Source: Rutpela maculata (lineage: Eukaryota > Arthropoda > Insecta > Coleoptera > Cerambycidae). Taken from it: 64,000 nt of DNA. Shown piece by piece: positions 34,085 through 46,327 of the stretch. Position numbers and translations under genes: made by a program. Position 1 is the stretch's first letter. Each line of letters starts with the position of its first letter. The notes beneath the pieces were generated by a model. That model searched no databases, had not been told where the DNA came from, and was given only the letters and a program-made list of their open reading frames with translations. Location of the stretch: assembly GCA_936432065.2 (NCBI GenBank), contig OW386286.2, forward strand, positions 280,222,088 to 280,286,087. Reading direction: 5' to 3'.

Positions 34085-35600
34085 TTATTTAATAACCTTT
34101 AATTTGAGACCTGTCACATCTTATTACGATAAATTAACCAAGGTATGACCAAATTACAAAAAAAGTGTATATTCATGAAAATTTAGTGCTGGATTAAAAT
34201 AACTCGTTAATAGTGTATCCAATCGAAATAATGAATGAGATATTTTTTATTGTTTTTTCGATGAGGAATTTTGTGGCATATGCAGTTCTTAAATAATAAT
34301 TCAGTAATATTGCGGTTCAAATTGCGATATATCCGACAAAATTCATAAAGTTTTGAAAATTGGTGGAAATAATCAGGACAGCATATGTAATAATAAACCG
34401 AAAAGTTCCCACCCCTAAATTGTGTGCTTCATCCTCTACGACATAGCATTCACCCCAATTTTCGCTTTTTTAAAATCATCCATGAAATGGTGCATTTTAC
34501 GACAAAAATACCTATGTACAAAAGTGTTCTACAGGAAATTCTCTACAAAAAAAGGTTTTTAGACCATTTCTCCTCAAACGAATAGTACGTTGGTAAATCA
34601 GGGCCGTAATTAGCGCAAGTCATATAATTCGTTATCTATTTACCATCACCGAAATGTTCGGTGTTACTATGCAGCACATCATTCCGTGACGCTCAAAGCT
34701 ACCGATTGGGGGTGGAAAAAAGTTGGCGGTATATTAATCCCAATAATGACTATAAAAGAACCAGCTCCCGAATCTGTTTTAACGCTTATTTCATGTTCAT
34801 GTAAATTAGAATACAGGTGTAGTTGCAGAAGAGCAGGCTTGCGTTGCTCTACAATGTGTTATCATTGCCATGGACAATCATGCTTGAATGTTGAATCTGT
34901 GGAAGACGACCAAGATTTATAATTAACATTTGATAATTAGTGGATTAGGCCTACAGGGGATACCACTTTAAAAAAAACGCGCCAAGTACTTTACCTCTAG
35001 GGTGGTGTGGAAATAAGTACAACACGGTCTTTTTATAGAGGTGAGGGGGTGGAAGTTGTATATTTATTAAAATTGTAAATACATTTTAGTGCCTACTGCT
35101 ATTTTAAGCGTTAAACGTTAAACTTTAAAGTAGATCGTACTGTAGAGAGTGCTAGTCGGAACCAACCCTTATGTTTGCGCCATATTTCCCACGTTATTAT
35201 TAATTTTAGAAAAAAAAAGAATTTTCCAAGGAACAATTTTGTATATAGGTATTTTTGTCGAAAATTACACCGTTGCCGAGATAATCTAGAAAAACTCAAA
35301 ATGGGGGTAGAAAGGACGTCCTGGGGGATGAAGCACACTATTTAGGGATGGGAACTTTTTGGTTTAGTAATCCTTATGCTATTCCCAACATACCCACCAA
35401 TTTTCAAATCTTTATGAATTTTGTCGGAATAAAAACGTAATATTCCTGAACTGTAAATAAATTTTGAGTAAAGAAAAACTATTTTTTTATGCAAAATAGG
35501 TGTTTCCAACTTTCAAATGCCGCCTTCACACCATATATTTCTCTTAATTGCAGCTTTATAAATAACCATTTGAATGTAAGTGAAACTTGAGACATGAATT
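34085..35600. mobile_element. long-inverted-repeat element enclosing a Cys-rich ORF fragment
   Basis: 34085-34545 is inverse-complementary, with indels, to 35212-35600. The best block pairs CCGACAAAATTCATAAAG (near 34335) with CTTTATGAATTTTGTCGG (near 35410), and a CACACAATT..GGGGTGGGAAC-type segment on both sides. The ~670-bp loop holds the ORF at 34686. The termini are too eroded to define a target duplication. Confidence 0.65.
34686..34922 (+). pseudogene. C-terminal fragment of a Cys-rich element protein
   Basis: The reading frame is open from about 34659. It contains ATDWGWKKVGGILIPIM, then EPAPESVLTLISCSCK, then CSCRRAGLRC, CYHCHGQSC and N. The W-G-W-K, P-P/A-P-E and CxC...CSCR..GL.CS pattern matches a C-terminal segment that I remember as recurring in uncharacterised arthropod proteins; the cysteines recall tesmin/CXC-type zinc binding. 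Upstream coding sequence is missing or deleted, and the first codon here is GTG, so this is a remnant. Its place inside a long inverted repeat suggests the protein belongs to a transposon. Confidence 0.5.
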
Positions 35601-35734
35601 TTTTGAAAACATAGTCGAATAAAACTTGTTTCAAAGACTGTTTGGAGGGTCAATTTTTTTTTTTTTGAAATGCAATCTGTATGTTATAAGGACAATACAC
35701 TGAGGTTTTGTTTAATTTTGCAGATGAGCGTTTT

Positions 35735-37590
35735 TTGTAATAGCCCAGTCGACGAAGGTATTTACCAACAAAAAATTGCAAACTGTGTAAACTTTTTTTA
35801 ATGAGTTCGTAAAAGTGTGTAGTAGAATAATATCCTGAAAAGTTTGCATTTCGCTCGGGGCAGAACATAAAAAAAAAGTAAAAAAAAATGTTTCTTCATC
35901 CATTTTTTCAAAATTTTGAAATTAAATCAAGCTAGAAAAAAATTTAAATACAGATGGATAGATCACGTATTTATGAACAAAAAAATGTCCTAACAAAATT
36001 TATCGTTAAAGCCACGGTTTTCCCGGAAAAAAAATTGTCAAGTGTAACGTTATAACTCGGAGCGAGATCCATGCATGCACGCGCTTGAATACACATGACT
36101 GTGACACCGACGCACTGAATTACATGTCACTAAATCAGAATTTGTTCCATTTATATGAGTGTTGGTTCATTTAAAATATGGAAATTGTAGCTTTCTGGTG
36201 TTTTTTTGTTTCAAACAATACAAGCAAAAGATGGATGGAAAAAATATGCTTATATATATTATTACGCCCGAACTCAATTGTAATAAAAAATTAGAAAAAA
36301 ATAAAAGCTCTTCAAAAAAATTCTTTCTTCATTGAGAACTGTTAAAAAGTATGTAACCCTTCATGATTATTATGGTTTACTAAGTTGTAGTTAGAGTTGG
36401 GCGATTCGACTCTTTTTAAGGATTCGTACCAAACGAATCCGTATCAAGAAAAAATTCGTACTGAAATATTCTTTCAAGAATCCGAACTGTCTTGATTGTA
36501 CAAACGGATACGGTTACAACATCGATAGGAAATATACGAATCTTTTGCTTTTGTGGGATTTGTACCATTCGAATCACTGCCAGGATTCGATTCAATGATA
36601 CGAATCATACGAGTTACTACCCAACTCTAGTTGTAGTAACGTGGATTAAAAAAAAAAGTACTTCTCAAATCATTTTAATTTAATTACTTGATGATTTTCT
36701 TGATAAATATATATATTGGAGGCTGTAACTTGCCGAGAAATTGACCCATTGGAAAAACTAAAATATCACTATTTCGGAAAAGATGTATACTTTTCGAATG
36801 TTCAAACACAAATTCGTTTACTTTTATGCATTTTCTCGAAAATATGATCAGATCATGATAAGAAATTGCGATTGTCACGATCTTATCCTTATAACTTTGA
36901 AAATATTTTTGATTGTTTTGAATGTAAATTCTGGAACTTTTCCAAAACATTAACAAATGTATAAGGAATTCAATGGATATAGCTGAAATGTGGATAGGTG
37001 TATCTGTAATAAATACAATACAGTAAAGGCACGTAAAAATTCATGCGAGCGATTCAAAGGCTACGTGTGGTGTCTGTGTATGCGTTCATAATTATATATT
37101 TTCCCTCCAGACTCACTATTTATCCTCTCAGTTACTAAGAAAAATGTTAAAAATTTGTAATCAGAAAGAGAAAAAAGCTTTATTTGACTTGTTAGAACTA
37201 CTAAGAATTTTTAGAGGTTCCGTAGTATGCATTTAACCGTGCGCTTGTCCGAGCAGAATGACAAAGTTACTTCACTATTTTTTTCCGAGAAAACGTGGCT
37301 TTAGCGATAAATTTTATTAGGACATTTTTTGTTCAGAAACACGTGGTCTGCCCGCCTGTATTTTTTGTTTTTTTCTAGCCTGACTTAATTTGAAAATTTT
37401 GAAAAAATTGATAAAAAAATTTTTTTTTCACTTTTTTTTATGTTCTGCATCCGAGTGGAATGTAAACTTTTCAGGATATTATTTTATACACTCTCACGAA
37501 CTCATTAAAAAAAAAATTATGCAGTTTGCAACTTTTTGTGGGTTTCACTATAAAATGATCTCTGTCGTCTGGGCTATAAATAGAGTTTTA
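35735..37590. repeat. kilobase-scale inverted repeat
   Basis: 35735-36085 pairs with 37230-37590. Matching blocks include GTTCTGC/GCAGAACAT, CTTTTCAGGATATTAT and its inverse, TAGCGATAAATTTTATTAGG and its inverse, and TAGCCCAG and its inverse. Arms are ~350 bp and diverged; the loop is ~1.15 kb. A hAT MITE lies in the loop. Confidence 0.7.
36392..36629. mobile_element. hAT-type MITE with perfect 8-bp duplication
   Basis: 238 bp, starting TAGAGTTGGG and ending CCCAACTCTA, flanked by GTTGTAGT at 36384-36391 and 36630-36637. The interior is built from repeated ATTCG/CGAAT words (GATTCGTAC, CGAATCC), giving many small inverted repeats. Confidence 0.93.
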
Positions 37591-37620
37591 ATTTTGAAAA
37601 ACGTGTTTTGGTCTCATTTT

Positions 37621-37800
37621 ACTTCCACATCCAGTGAAAGCATAGTAACCACAAACAAATTTTTAAAAATTTTTATTGTTCAAATAAGCTTAGAATGTCA
37701 TGAAACGTCGAGATTTTAAGTTTGAGAGAAAATAATTCTGTCTGTCTGTCTGTCGGTCTGTCTGTAACTTTTTTTGTGCGCACGTTTACTCTGGAACCGG
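37621..37800 (-). repeat. (GTCY)n-family element, 3' part
   Basis: Inverse orientation: hairpin end ACTTCCACATCCAGTGAAAG, GTCATGAAACGTCGAGATTT block and a CTGT/CGGT tract (37737-37766). Confidence 0.85.
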
Positions 37801-39889
37801 GAAATTTTTTGTAAAAAGTATGTGTCTTCCTGATAAAAAAACTTTAATATAAAAACTTTCGAAAATTGCTCCTTTGACCCCTAATTCCCCATTAATAAAT
37901 TAAAAGTTCGACAAGTTACAGAATTTTACAAGAATTTATAGTTGTATCTCGGAAACTAGGCATAGGATCGAGTTAAGCCCAGGAGAGCTTTTGTTCAGAA
38001 AGTCAAAATCTACAACATATTAAATTTACTGTAAGCCAATTTACATAAGAAATGTGCGGGGTCATTTATCACCTTTAATTGATCTATGACATTTTCTCTA
38101 AAAGCAGTATTTTACGAAGTATTCGCAATAAAGTAATAATTTATCGCTTTTTCTTGAAAATTGTAAAAAATAAGGTAATCCCAAAATCGCATTAAGCAGA
38201 GTAGAAATAACTTAGAAAAAACTTTTGTCGTATAGGTGAAATATTGTAGTTCAAGTTAATATCCCAAGGAACAATTTAAAAGTCATTTGGACTTGAGGAG
38301 GTTTTAAGAAAGGTTTGTCAGGGTTAGGATTATTGATGTTGTAGTTAAGGCCTTTTAGGCTTCAAGTATACTTACTCTTATATGGTAAGTTTGAAAGCAT
38401 TCTGTAAGATCTAATTTTAAAGCTAATTTGCTTTTAGGATAATATGTATTTGTAATGGGTTTATCATACCTACATAAAACTAATTAGGTTTATTAACGTA
38501 TGAAATTCCATTTAGATTTAAAAAGGCTCTAAATTATTCTTTATGGTTTTAACATATTCGCAATAAATGCATCTTAAATCCTTTTTAAAACTAGACATTT
38601 TCAATGCCTATTAGTACTTACAAACTAGACTCTTAAAACTTCCATGACAAATGTTGTGATGAAACCGTTATGAAGAAAAAAAAGGCCTCTATAAATCTAA
38701 AAGACGAATTTTAATTCCATAAAACACTTTCTAAAACCTCAATAAAACATTTATTATAAAAATAATAAACAATATGTCTGCCTGAAGCGCCGTTAATGCA
38801 TGTGTGTACACGTATATTTAGAACACATACGCGCGCGTCACAATGTCAAATTATTTTGAGGTTAAGTTTTAAGTTTTTTGTATAAAAAATGTCAACGCGG
38901 TTCGTCTTAGAGGCGGTTCTTTTAAATCTCAAACGTTTTATTACAGCTTTTATCAAGTCCATGTGATCTTCGCCAAGTGCATTTGCATTTATGTAAGGAA
39001 AGGATTATCTGTGATAGTATACAAAAAGACTAAAAGGACTTCATTTAGAGTAAATGTTCTAAGTAATTCATTATTAGAATATATAGTTTAATGAGAGGAC
39101 TGTAAAATGACAATTAGGTTTTCTGTTGGCGTGCCATGTTTTTCTTATATAAAAATATTCAAGGTCAATTTCACAATTATAATTATTAATAATTATCACT
39201 TTTTCTTTAGCAAATTAAGGTAGAATTACAAGAAACGACTGAAAATTACCGTAGGAACCGAAAAGCAGCCTACTTTTTTAAATTTGCTGATTACGGTTCT
39301 ATGCAAATTTTGTATGGATATTAAAATAATTATTATTTCTGAGGCGTCCTTGTTTTTTGGGCTTTTCTTTTGTAGTTTTAACGATAAACTGCCGGTGATT
39401 TTAATTTTTTCGTCATACCTGATGTCTCTTTATTACCTTTTAAATCGGCCCTAGAGAGGTAATAGTGCCACTCTACGCTTTATAAATTTCAAATTCCATT
39501 TTATCTTCAATAAGTCTGATGGTGTGTTTACTTAAATCAGTTTAGAAAAAATAAATGCAATAATAAAATTATTTGGATTCCTTCGTCGACATTCTTATAG
39601 CTTCTCAGTTCTAATATGGACTTATAAGAGTTTCAAAAACCAGTTTTAAAGTAGCCTTCTAGGTGTTTTCTAGAAATGAAGGAAGCTAATAAAAAAAAGC
39701 TTCTGACAGCTTTAAAATAGATTTTGAGGAAGGTTTTAAAACGGCCCGAATAACGTTTTCAAGAGCGGCACTATGCCTCACTAAGGAGTTTTATGATGGA
39801 ATTTAAAAAGGCCTTAACAACCTTTATAAGGTTGTCTACAAGTCGCTTTATGATGGTATTGAGGATATTTTTACTAATTATTAATTATT
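37801..39889. other. unassigned non-coding DNA
   Basis: No ORF longer than about 60 codons and no recognised family. Diffuse repetition of TTTTAAA(A/G) and GGTTTTAA words, for example near 38295 and 39730, is too weak to call. Confidence 0.4.
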
Positions 39890-39972
39890 AACTAATTTCA
39901 TGTAATTTTTATTTATACTCTGCAATGTGTTGACTTATCCTATATCATGTTATGTGATCAATTGGATTAATA

Positions 39973-40006
<34 letters not shown>

Positions 40007-40007
40007 G
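39890..40007 (+). mobile_element. non-LTR retrotransposon 3' end
   Basis: Ends GGATTAATAAAGTATT followed by (ATT)n (39976-40006). A polyadenylation-like AATAAAG running straight into an ATT tail is typical of CR1/L2-like LINE 3' ends. No reverse transcriptase is visible upstream. Confidence 0.5.
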
Positions 40008-40080
40008 TTACAGCAAGATGGGTGTTTCAAGACATTTTATAAATAGTTTTATAGCACCTATAGTGGTTTTCACTATAATT

Positions 40081-40790
40081 ACTTCCACGTCCAGTGGAAG
40101 TATAGTAACGACAAAAAATTTTTTTTTAATTTTTATTGTCCAAATAGGCTTAAAATGTCATGAAACGTCGAGATTTTAAGTTTGAGCGAAAAAAAAATTT
40201 CTGTCTGTCGGTCTGTCTGTCTGTTGGTCTGTCTGTCTGTCGGTCTGTCTGTCTGTAACTTTTTTTTTGTGCGCACGTTTACTCTGGAACCGTTTAAGAT
40301 ATTGACTTGAAATTTGGTACACATATGTACTTTAACGAGATCTAGAACTAGATTATATTTTCATCTTGTTCCGTCGAAGGGTTGGGGGGTAAATTGGGGT
40401 AAATTTGGGGTAAATGGGTAAATCAAGCAGGTAAGAGTCCATGAAATTGGTCTCAAAAAAATTTTTGGCATTAGCCACCCCCATTACCACCCCCATCTCC
40501 TTATTAAAGGGGATGAAAAAAAAAATGTGATTTAGTGCATGTACAGGAACCAGAAAACTCAAAATATTTTTTTACTTCATCCACCCCCCATTACCACCCT
40601 CCCTATCACCACCCCCACCCCACTACTGATGTGGGGTATCGTTTTATGGGTTTTTGGGGTAGAGGATTTCAAATATTATATTATTAAAGTTCCATAAACA
40701 ATTATTTTCACATACAAAGTTTTTTCGTTGTGAGTGACTTGGATAGAAAATTCTGATGTGGAAGTAGTGATTCCTTGGGCAGCGGTTTTT
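40081..40790 (-). repeat. (GTCY)n-family element, near full-length
   Basis: The best copy, ~710 bp. On its own strand it starts AAAAACCGCTGCCCAAGGAA with a GTGGAAGT-type motif. It then passes through a GTGGGGTGGTGATAGG-type G/C block, a TTTACCCCAA block, GTGCGCACA and a GACA/GACC tract (plus-strand 40201-40257). It ends at an ACTTCCAC...GTGGAAGT hairpin. A (GTCY)n tract plus terminal hairpin and no long inverted repeats recalls DINE-1/mini-me (Helentron-associated) elements of insects; this assignment is inference. Confidence 0.85.
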
Positions 40791-41707
40791 TTATATTATT
40801 TAAAATAAATCATAAATGGATTTATAAGAGTATATTGAAAATCAGAAATAATTTCAGTTTCATTTTATATATACATAAACAGTCGATATTTTAAAATAAA
40901 TATATTATTATCATTTTTCTTCTATTTTTGAGGTTACTCTTCGGATCGGTAACTTGGTAGGATCTTCATTGGCGAGTGAGTGCCACAGCAACCTTGTATA
41001 TATTTAAGAAACTAAAATTGTTCCTTGGGATACTATTGCATTTATTTATAAAACTCTTAAAAAAACTGAAAATTTTGCCAAGTTTAGATTATATTCAAAT
41101 GGCTATTTCTGTAGTTCTAATTAAAATAAATAGATGAAATATAGTAAACCTTAGTTTTAAATGAAGACTATGAACATATCATTCGCTTAAACGAGAGGTT
41201 TTTTTTCCCTTAGAACTACTATTAACGTGGGATGAACTGAAACTAATCAATCCATGATATTATGATTTCTTGCACATTTTAAAATATATATGCGTGTTAG
41301 AAGCCACAAATTGGGGGTTTAAGCAAAAAATTTCAATTCCGAGTTATTTCTTTACACCCCCTATGTTGACGACATAGTGCCTGGAGTATAATGAAACTAT
41401 ATCCCCATGCTCAGCTTAGTTTCTCTTATTACAATGAACGGGACATTTACTGGCTATTTTAAATTGGGATTGAAGGCGATAACAACGTTGGCAGTCTAAA
41501 CTCTAAACTAGGCTAAAAGTAACTCCGCAGCAAATACATTCTAGAATTAGATTTTACAATTTCGAAAACTATTTATGAGAGAGACATTCTTGGTAATAAA
41601 AATATATTGATGTTGTAAGTTGTAAAGGGTTGAGTAAACTCGTCACAATACCTGATTTCTGATTAAAAAATAAATAGGGGAAAAAACTGCATTAACTAAA
41701 GTTTTTG
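40791..41707. other. non-coding, unassigned
   Basis: Nothing recognised. Confidence 0.4.
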
Positions 41708-42110
41708 TAGGTCCACGTAGTGAAGTGGAAGTATAGTGACGGTAAAAAGAAAGTGAAATTATTTTTTGTTTAAATTGGCTTAGAATGTCATGAAACGTCG
41801 AGATTTTAATTTGGGTAAAACAAAAATTGTTCTGTCTGTCCGTCGGTCTGTCTGTAACTTTTTTTATGCGCACAATTTGGGACGGTTAATGATATTGTCT
41901 TGAAATTTGGTATATCTATGCATTTTAACGAGATTACATTTCATCTTATTCCGCTGAAGGGTTGGGGGTAAATAGGTGAAGCAAGCGAGTCGGAGTCCAT
42001 AAAATTAAGATTTAGCGTATATGCGAGAAGCTAAAGGCCTCAATTTTTTTTTTGGCATCAGCCATTCCCACTACCCCCTCTTCCCCATTGCCGATATGGC
42101 ATATTAGCAC
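41708..42110 (-). repeat. (GTCY)n-family element, partial
   Basis: Shares the GTCATGAAACGTCGAGATTT block, a short GTCTGTC tract at 41829-41856, and the pyrimidine-rich CCCCCTCTTCCCC region. The far 5' end is missing. Confidence 0.82.
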
Positions 42111-42376
42111 AATAAGTGAAGCTTTTAAATCCCAGCCCGAAAACGATGGAATGAATTTCCATATCTTCTTCTTCAACATGCTTCATAAAGTATGTACATA
42201 AGAATCTATATTGTCATTTTTCCTGCTTTTCGGTTAAGGGTGGTTTCCACTCCTTCTTGAGGGTTATCGCAAAAAACAACAAATCACACAGTTTGGTAGA
42301 GAATCCAATTATAAGAAAGAAAGATCATATACACTTTTTTGCTAAAATGCATATTAGCCCTGTCAATGAATAGTTT

Positions 42377-42895
42377 CTAGAAGGAAATGCCGAGATCACA
42401 ATTTTTGACTTGAGGGCTGTGTTTGAACTATTTAGGAGGTCAACATGCCAAAAGTCCCCGAACGTGGGGGTCGGGGGGGGGGGGGGGTAGGTGGGCACGA
42501 AGAAGGTCCCGGTTTTTGGTTTTTTGCTCATTTCCCGAAAACGGTTAGCCCTAATCAAAAAGTGGCTATATTCAAAATTAAAGCTGACTAAATTTTCTAC
42601 AATAATGTTTCTATTAATTTTGTTCGTATCTGTTATGGTTCAGTAATGAATTGTATATCTTTTGACTGTATTCTAACTTTATTATTTTATTATAAATTGA
42701 ATAAAAATTTTAATAACCATTGTAGAAAAAAATTTCTTGTACAGATATCCGTTTCATAGCAGACTGAACTCAAATATGGAATAAAAAATGTCTTTGCGTT
42801 TGTAAGTGTGTGTGTGCTTGTATATGTATGTGAGCGTGTATACCGTCTCTTGTAAACACGATAACTTCTGTTAGACTTAAAATATCTAATTACAA
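42377..42895 (+). repeat. family C repeat, copy 1
   Basis: Collinear with 60521-61434 once the MITE in that copy is removed. Landmarks are CCAAAAGTCC, GAAGAAGGTCCCGGTTTTTG, AAAACGGTTAGCC, TCTGTTATGGTTCAGTAA and a TG-rich tract. It also contains a G-homopolymer at about 42474-42486. Non-coding. Confidence 0.85.
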
Positions 42896-43618
42896 TTTAG
42901 AACACATGTAAAACAGCATATTACAATAATCCCTACTGAAATTGGACCATATCTGTAATACATGGTGATAACCAGCGAGTTTGTGAGTTTGTGAAAGAAA
43001 ATCAAAATGAAATACACATTTTTGAAGCTGGAATCACTTGCCACTATTGTACTTTATGACAGGTCAAAAAGAAAAACGCAATCCTTACAAGCATTACAAT
43101 CTAGTTCATTCATTAAAGCTACGTCTAAAAATACATCGGTGCAGCTAGCCTCGGTAGTTCCAACATCTGACGCACTATAGTCCCTTGAGGTAAACCAGAA
43201 AAAGGCAAAAAGCCCAAAAGTTCTGTGACCGGACCGCAAGACATGTACTCCCCACCCTCATTTTCGAGGGCGGGAAACACGATGATGAAAAGGGGGTAGT
43301 TTTTCAGGTTTAGGGCTAGAACGGGAAATATTGTCACCATCGTATTCCCCGCCCTCGAAATTTTGGGTATACCGCTTTCCAACTGATTTTCGTTATTTTC
43401 GTGGCATTTCGATATTTTGGGTGGGGCTAGTTTCAACCCCCGGGGTGGGTTAGGTCACCTGTGGTCACTGTTTACTTATTTTATTCAAATTGACAAAAAA
43501 AACTCGATCCGACAAGCCCTCGAAGCGTAGCATTGAAAAATCGGAAAAAGAGGTGGTTTTTTTCGATTTGGGGTAGCAGTTGGAGGCTAGGTCGGAAAAT
43601 ATTACCACCATCGTGTTC
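42896..43618. other. unassigned; CCCGCCCTC-type motifs
   Basis: GC-richer words (TTTTCGAGGGCGGGAA, TTCCCCGCCCTCGAAA) at 43262 and 43345 are inverse to each other. No gene is recognised. The region leads into the minisatellite. Confidence 0.4.
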
Positions 43619-44120
43619 CCCGACCTCATAGTCATATTCAGCGACCTCACAAACATAAGTATATTAATTTTCGTGATTTTGTTCGTAAAATTAGAAGATT
43701 TATTGATTTTTCAATATTTAAGGGTGATTTCCTTTTCGTCTCAAAAGTTTTGACGTCATAGTCATATTCAGCGACCTCAAAAATATAAGATATAGATTTT
43801 CGTAAATTTCTTCCTAAAATTAGAAGAGTTATTAACTTTTCAGTATTTAAGGGTGATTTCAACCCTTAATATTTTCGTCTCATAAGTTTTGACCTCATAG
43901 TCATATTCAGCGACCTCAAAAATATAAGATAGATTTTCGTTAATTTCTTCCTAAAATTAGAAGAGTTATTAACTTTTCAGTATTTAAGGGTGATTTCAAC
44001 CCTTAATATTTTCGTCTCATAAGTTTTGACCTCATAGTCATATTCAGCGACCTCAAAAATATAAGATAGATTTTCGTTAATTTCTTCCTAAAATTAGAAG
44101 AGTTATTAACTTTTCAGCAT
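43619..44120 (+). repeat. four-unit minisatellite (~130-139 bp)
   Basis: GTCATATTCAGCGACCTCA recurs at 43631, 43761, 43900 and 44037. The last two units are almost identical, while the first is the most diverged. The frame changes between units, so no protein is encoded. Confidence 0.93.
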
Positions 44121-44269
44121 TTAAAAATAAAAAGCAGGTAATGCGACAATATAGATTTTGATGTAAGTATTTTGTAAAGCATATTTAAAAAAAAAAAATA
44201 AGTAAATTCCTTCAATCGTTTTCGAGCCGGGAATTTTACCATTTTTACTGCTTCGCTTACTGTACTGCA

Positions 44270-44428
44270 TCGTTTTTTAGGTTCTTGGGGTAGACGATTT
44301 CAAATATTATATTATTAAGTTCCACAAACAACTATTTCCACATAGAGGAGAGAAAATATAGTATCAATTTTTTTTTCCTCATAAGAAACTTGGACAAGAA
44401 GTAGTGAGTCCTTATGCAGAGGTTTTCT
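44270..44428 (-). repeat. (GTCY)n-family element, 5' part
   Basis: Inverse of the family 5' end (GGGGTAGACGATTTCAAATA, AGTAGTGAGTCCTTATGCAG). No (GTCY)n tract or 3' hairpin follows. Confidence 0.75.
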
Positions 44429-46327
44429 TTATGTCATCGGTAATTTTTGTTAAATAATTTATTTTATTTTCAGATTAACACACCTTTTCACTAGCTTAGC
44501 CAAGAAAGACAGTTTGGAGCTATATTCTACTAAAATTCTGTAAAAATGTATTTATTTAAATACAACGTGTGGCAGGTTTCATGGAACCACTCTTGTATCT
44601 CAAGAACTGCTAAAATGTTATCTTCCTGTAATTCGGGTACTTGGTCACTAATTTTATTTCTAATTTACTGACACAGTTAAATTTGAAATGGTGTTTGTCA
44701 AAAAACATTGGCATTAAATTAACCAGAATTCACATGCATTTTTAACTGATTAACTTATTTACATTCAACAATAAATTGACACTTGCAATAACTTTTGTTT
44801 TCATGACTTATTTAGTATAGGTCTTTGTTGAAGATTATTTGTTAGAAAAATGTAGCTATGTACGAATTTTTGAGTTATTAAATAAATAATTATTTTGTTG
44901 TAAAATCAATTCAAACTAGTACAATGCATTATTCTGAACAAAATTAAAGAATGCATTTTTTTTATCTGAGAAAAACAGATAAAAATTAGGTACGACGTAT
45001 TCTTGTACAAAGGGGGTTTGTAACGGTGATGATTAAGAATATCTTACTAGTTTTTTCTAAAAAAGTCGCTAATACCTTTTTTGAAAATCAACCCCCCTGT
45101 TTCCATCCTAGAATCGGACAAAATTTCAAAATATTCGGATATCAATGAGCGAGATATGAGGATGACTCCATGAAAAGTGAGACACACTGTATACATACAA
45201 GTGTTCATTTTAAATAAAACTATTAACGTTCTGAAATTGCAAACGATGTGAATGTACTCGTTTTAAAATATAACAGAGTACATTTTTATATTAAATGTAA
45301 GAAAGAGAACAATACTACAAACTTACTTGATATTCACCAAAAATTTAGTTTAATAAAAATTTTCAATACTCGTATCATTTCCGATTCCACGTGCTAGCGA
45401 ATTTCTAATGGAACGCGTCACTAACTCACCGAAGTTAAAACGCGACTGACGCTTTTGACGCTGCCGAGGACGCTCTTTGGGACCACTTAGACCGCTAAAT
45501 CAAGTTGAGTGCGCATCGGCAACCCTTAAAAAGGCCCATTTATTATTTTTACGGGTTTAAACATTACTCTGATATAAAACACGACAATTACGAAAAACAT
45601 TTGCATATGCAAGATAAAACAAAACTGTATAAATAAAAAGTAATATTATTGTGTATGTACACAATACAGAAGAGAAGAGCACTGAGTCGTAAGGTTTCTA
45701 CAATAAAATAGTTTTGAATCAAAATAATAAAATAATAGACAGCAATAGATCGGCCATCGGTCTATTTGGTACTCATTTTTCAAATATAGTGAAAGATAAA
45801 TAATTAGCAAATCACTTTATAGAAATATCAAGGAAGTGCATGGGCCCAGACGCCCAGAGTTGAACAACAATCCAGTAAAAATAGAAGAGGCATTAGAAAC
45901 CATCTTGCAACTAGCTAATGTTAGCAGAGTAAATTAATTTTTTTCAAAACTATTGAACATAATTAATTGAAATTAATAGGAGACGTTGATATAAAATAGC
46001 TTTATATTTTATATTTTTTTTACATTCCTATTACGTCATTTAGTATATAAAAAAAATAATTTAATTTTTGAGCTGTCTTTATATCAAACCCTTGAGTGAC
46101 ATCTACCAAAAAAATCTATATTAATTATCGTGTGTAAAAATTACTTCAAGGTCAAATTGGAGGAAGGAAGATGCTTAAAAATATAAATCTAGATAATGAA
46201 CACAGGCACATAAAAAAAAAGTGCGAAGACCTAGACCACTTAATTCTTACTCAATTAGAAGCTAATAATCAAAAAAATATGCTACTACTTTTAGCTTGAC
46301 TCTCAATTATTATTTTTTGCTTCAGAA
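44429..46327. other. unassigned; one TA-type right terminus
   Basis: GTGAGACACACTGTATA at about 45178-45194 resembles the right ends of the TA-flanked elements, but no matching left end is visible. No gene is recognised. Confidence 0.4.

Noticed and set aside
43619..44120. Possible CRISPR-like array
   Set aside because: Units are ~130 bp and contiguous without unique spacers; the context is eukaryotic. It is a minisatellite.
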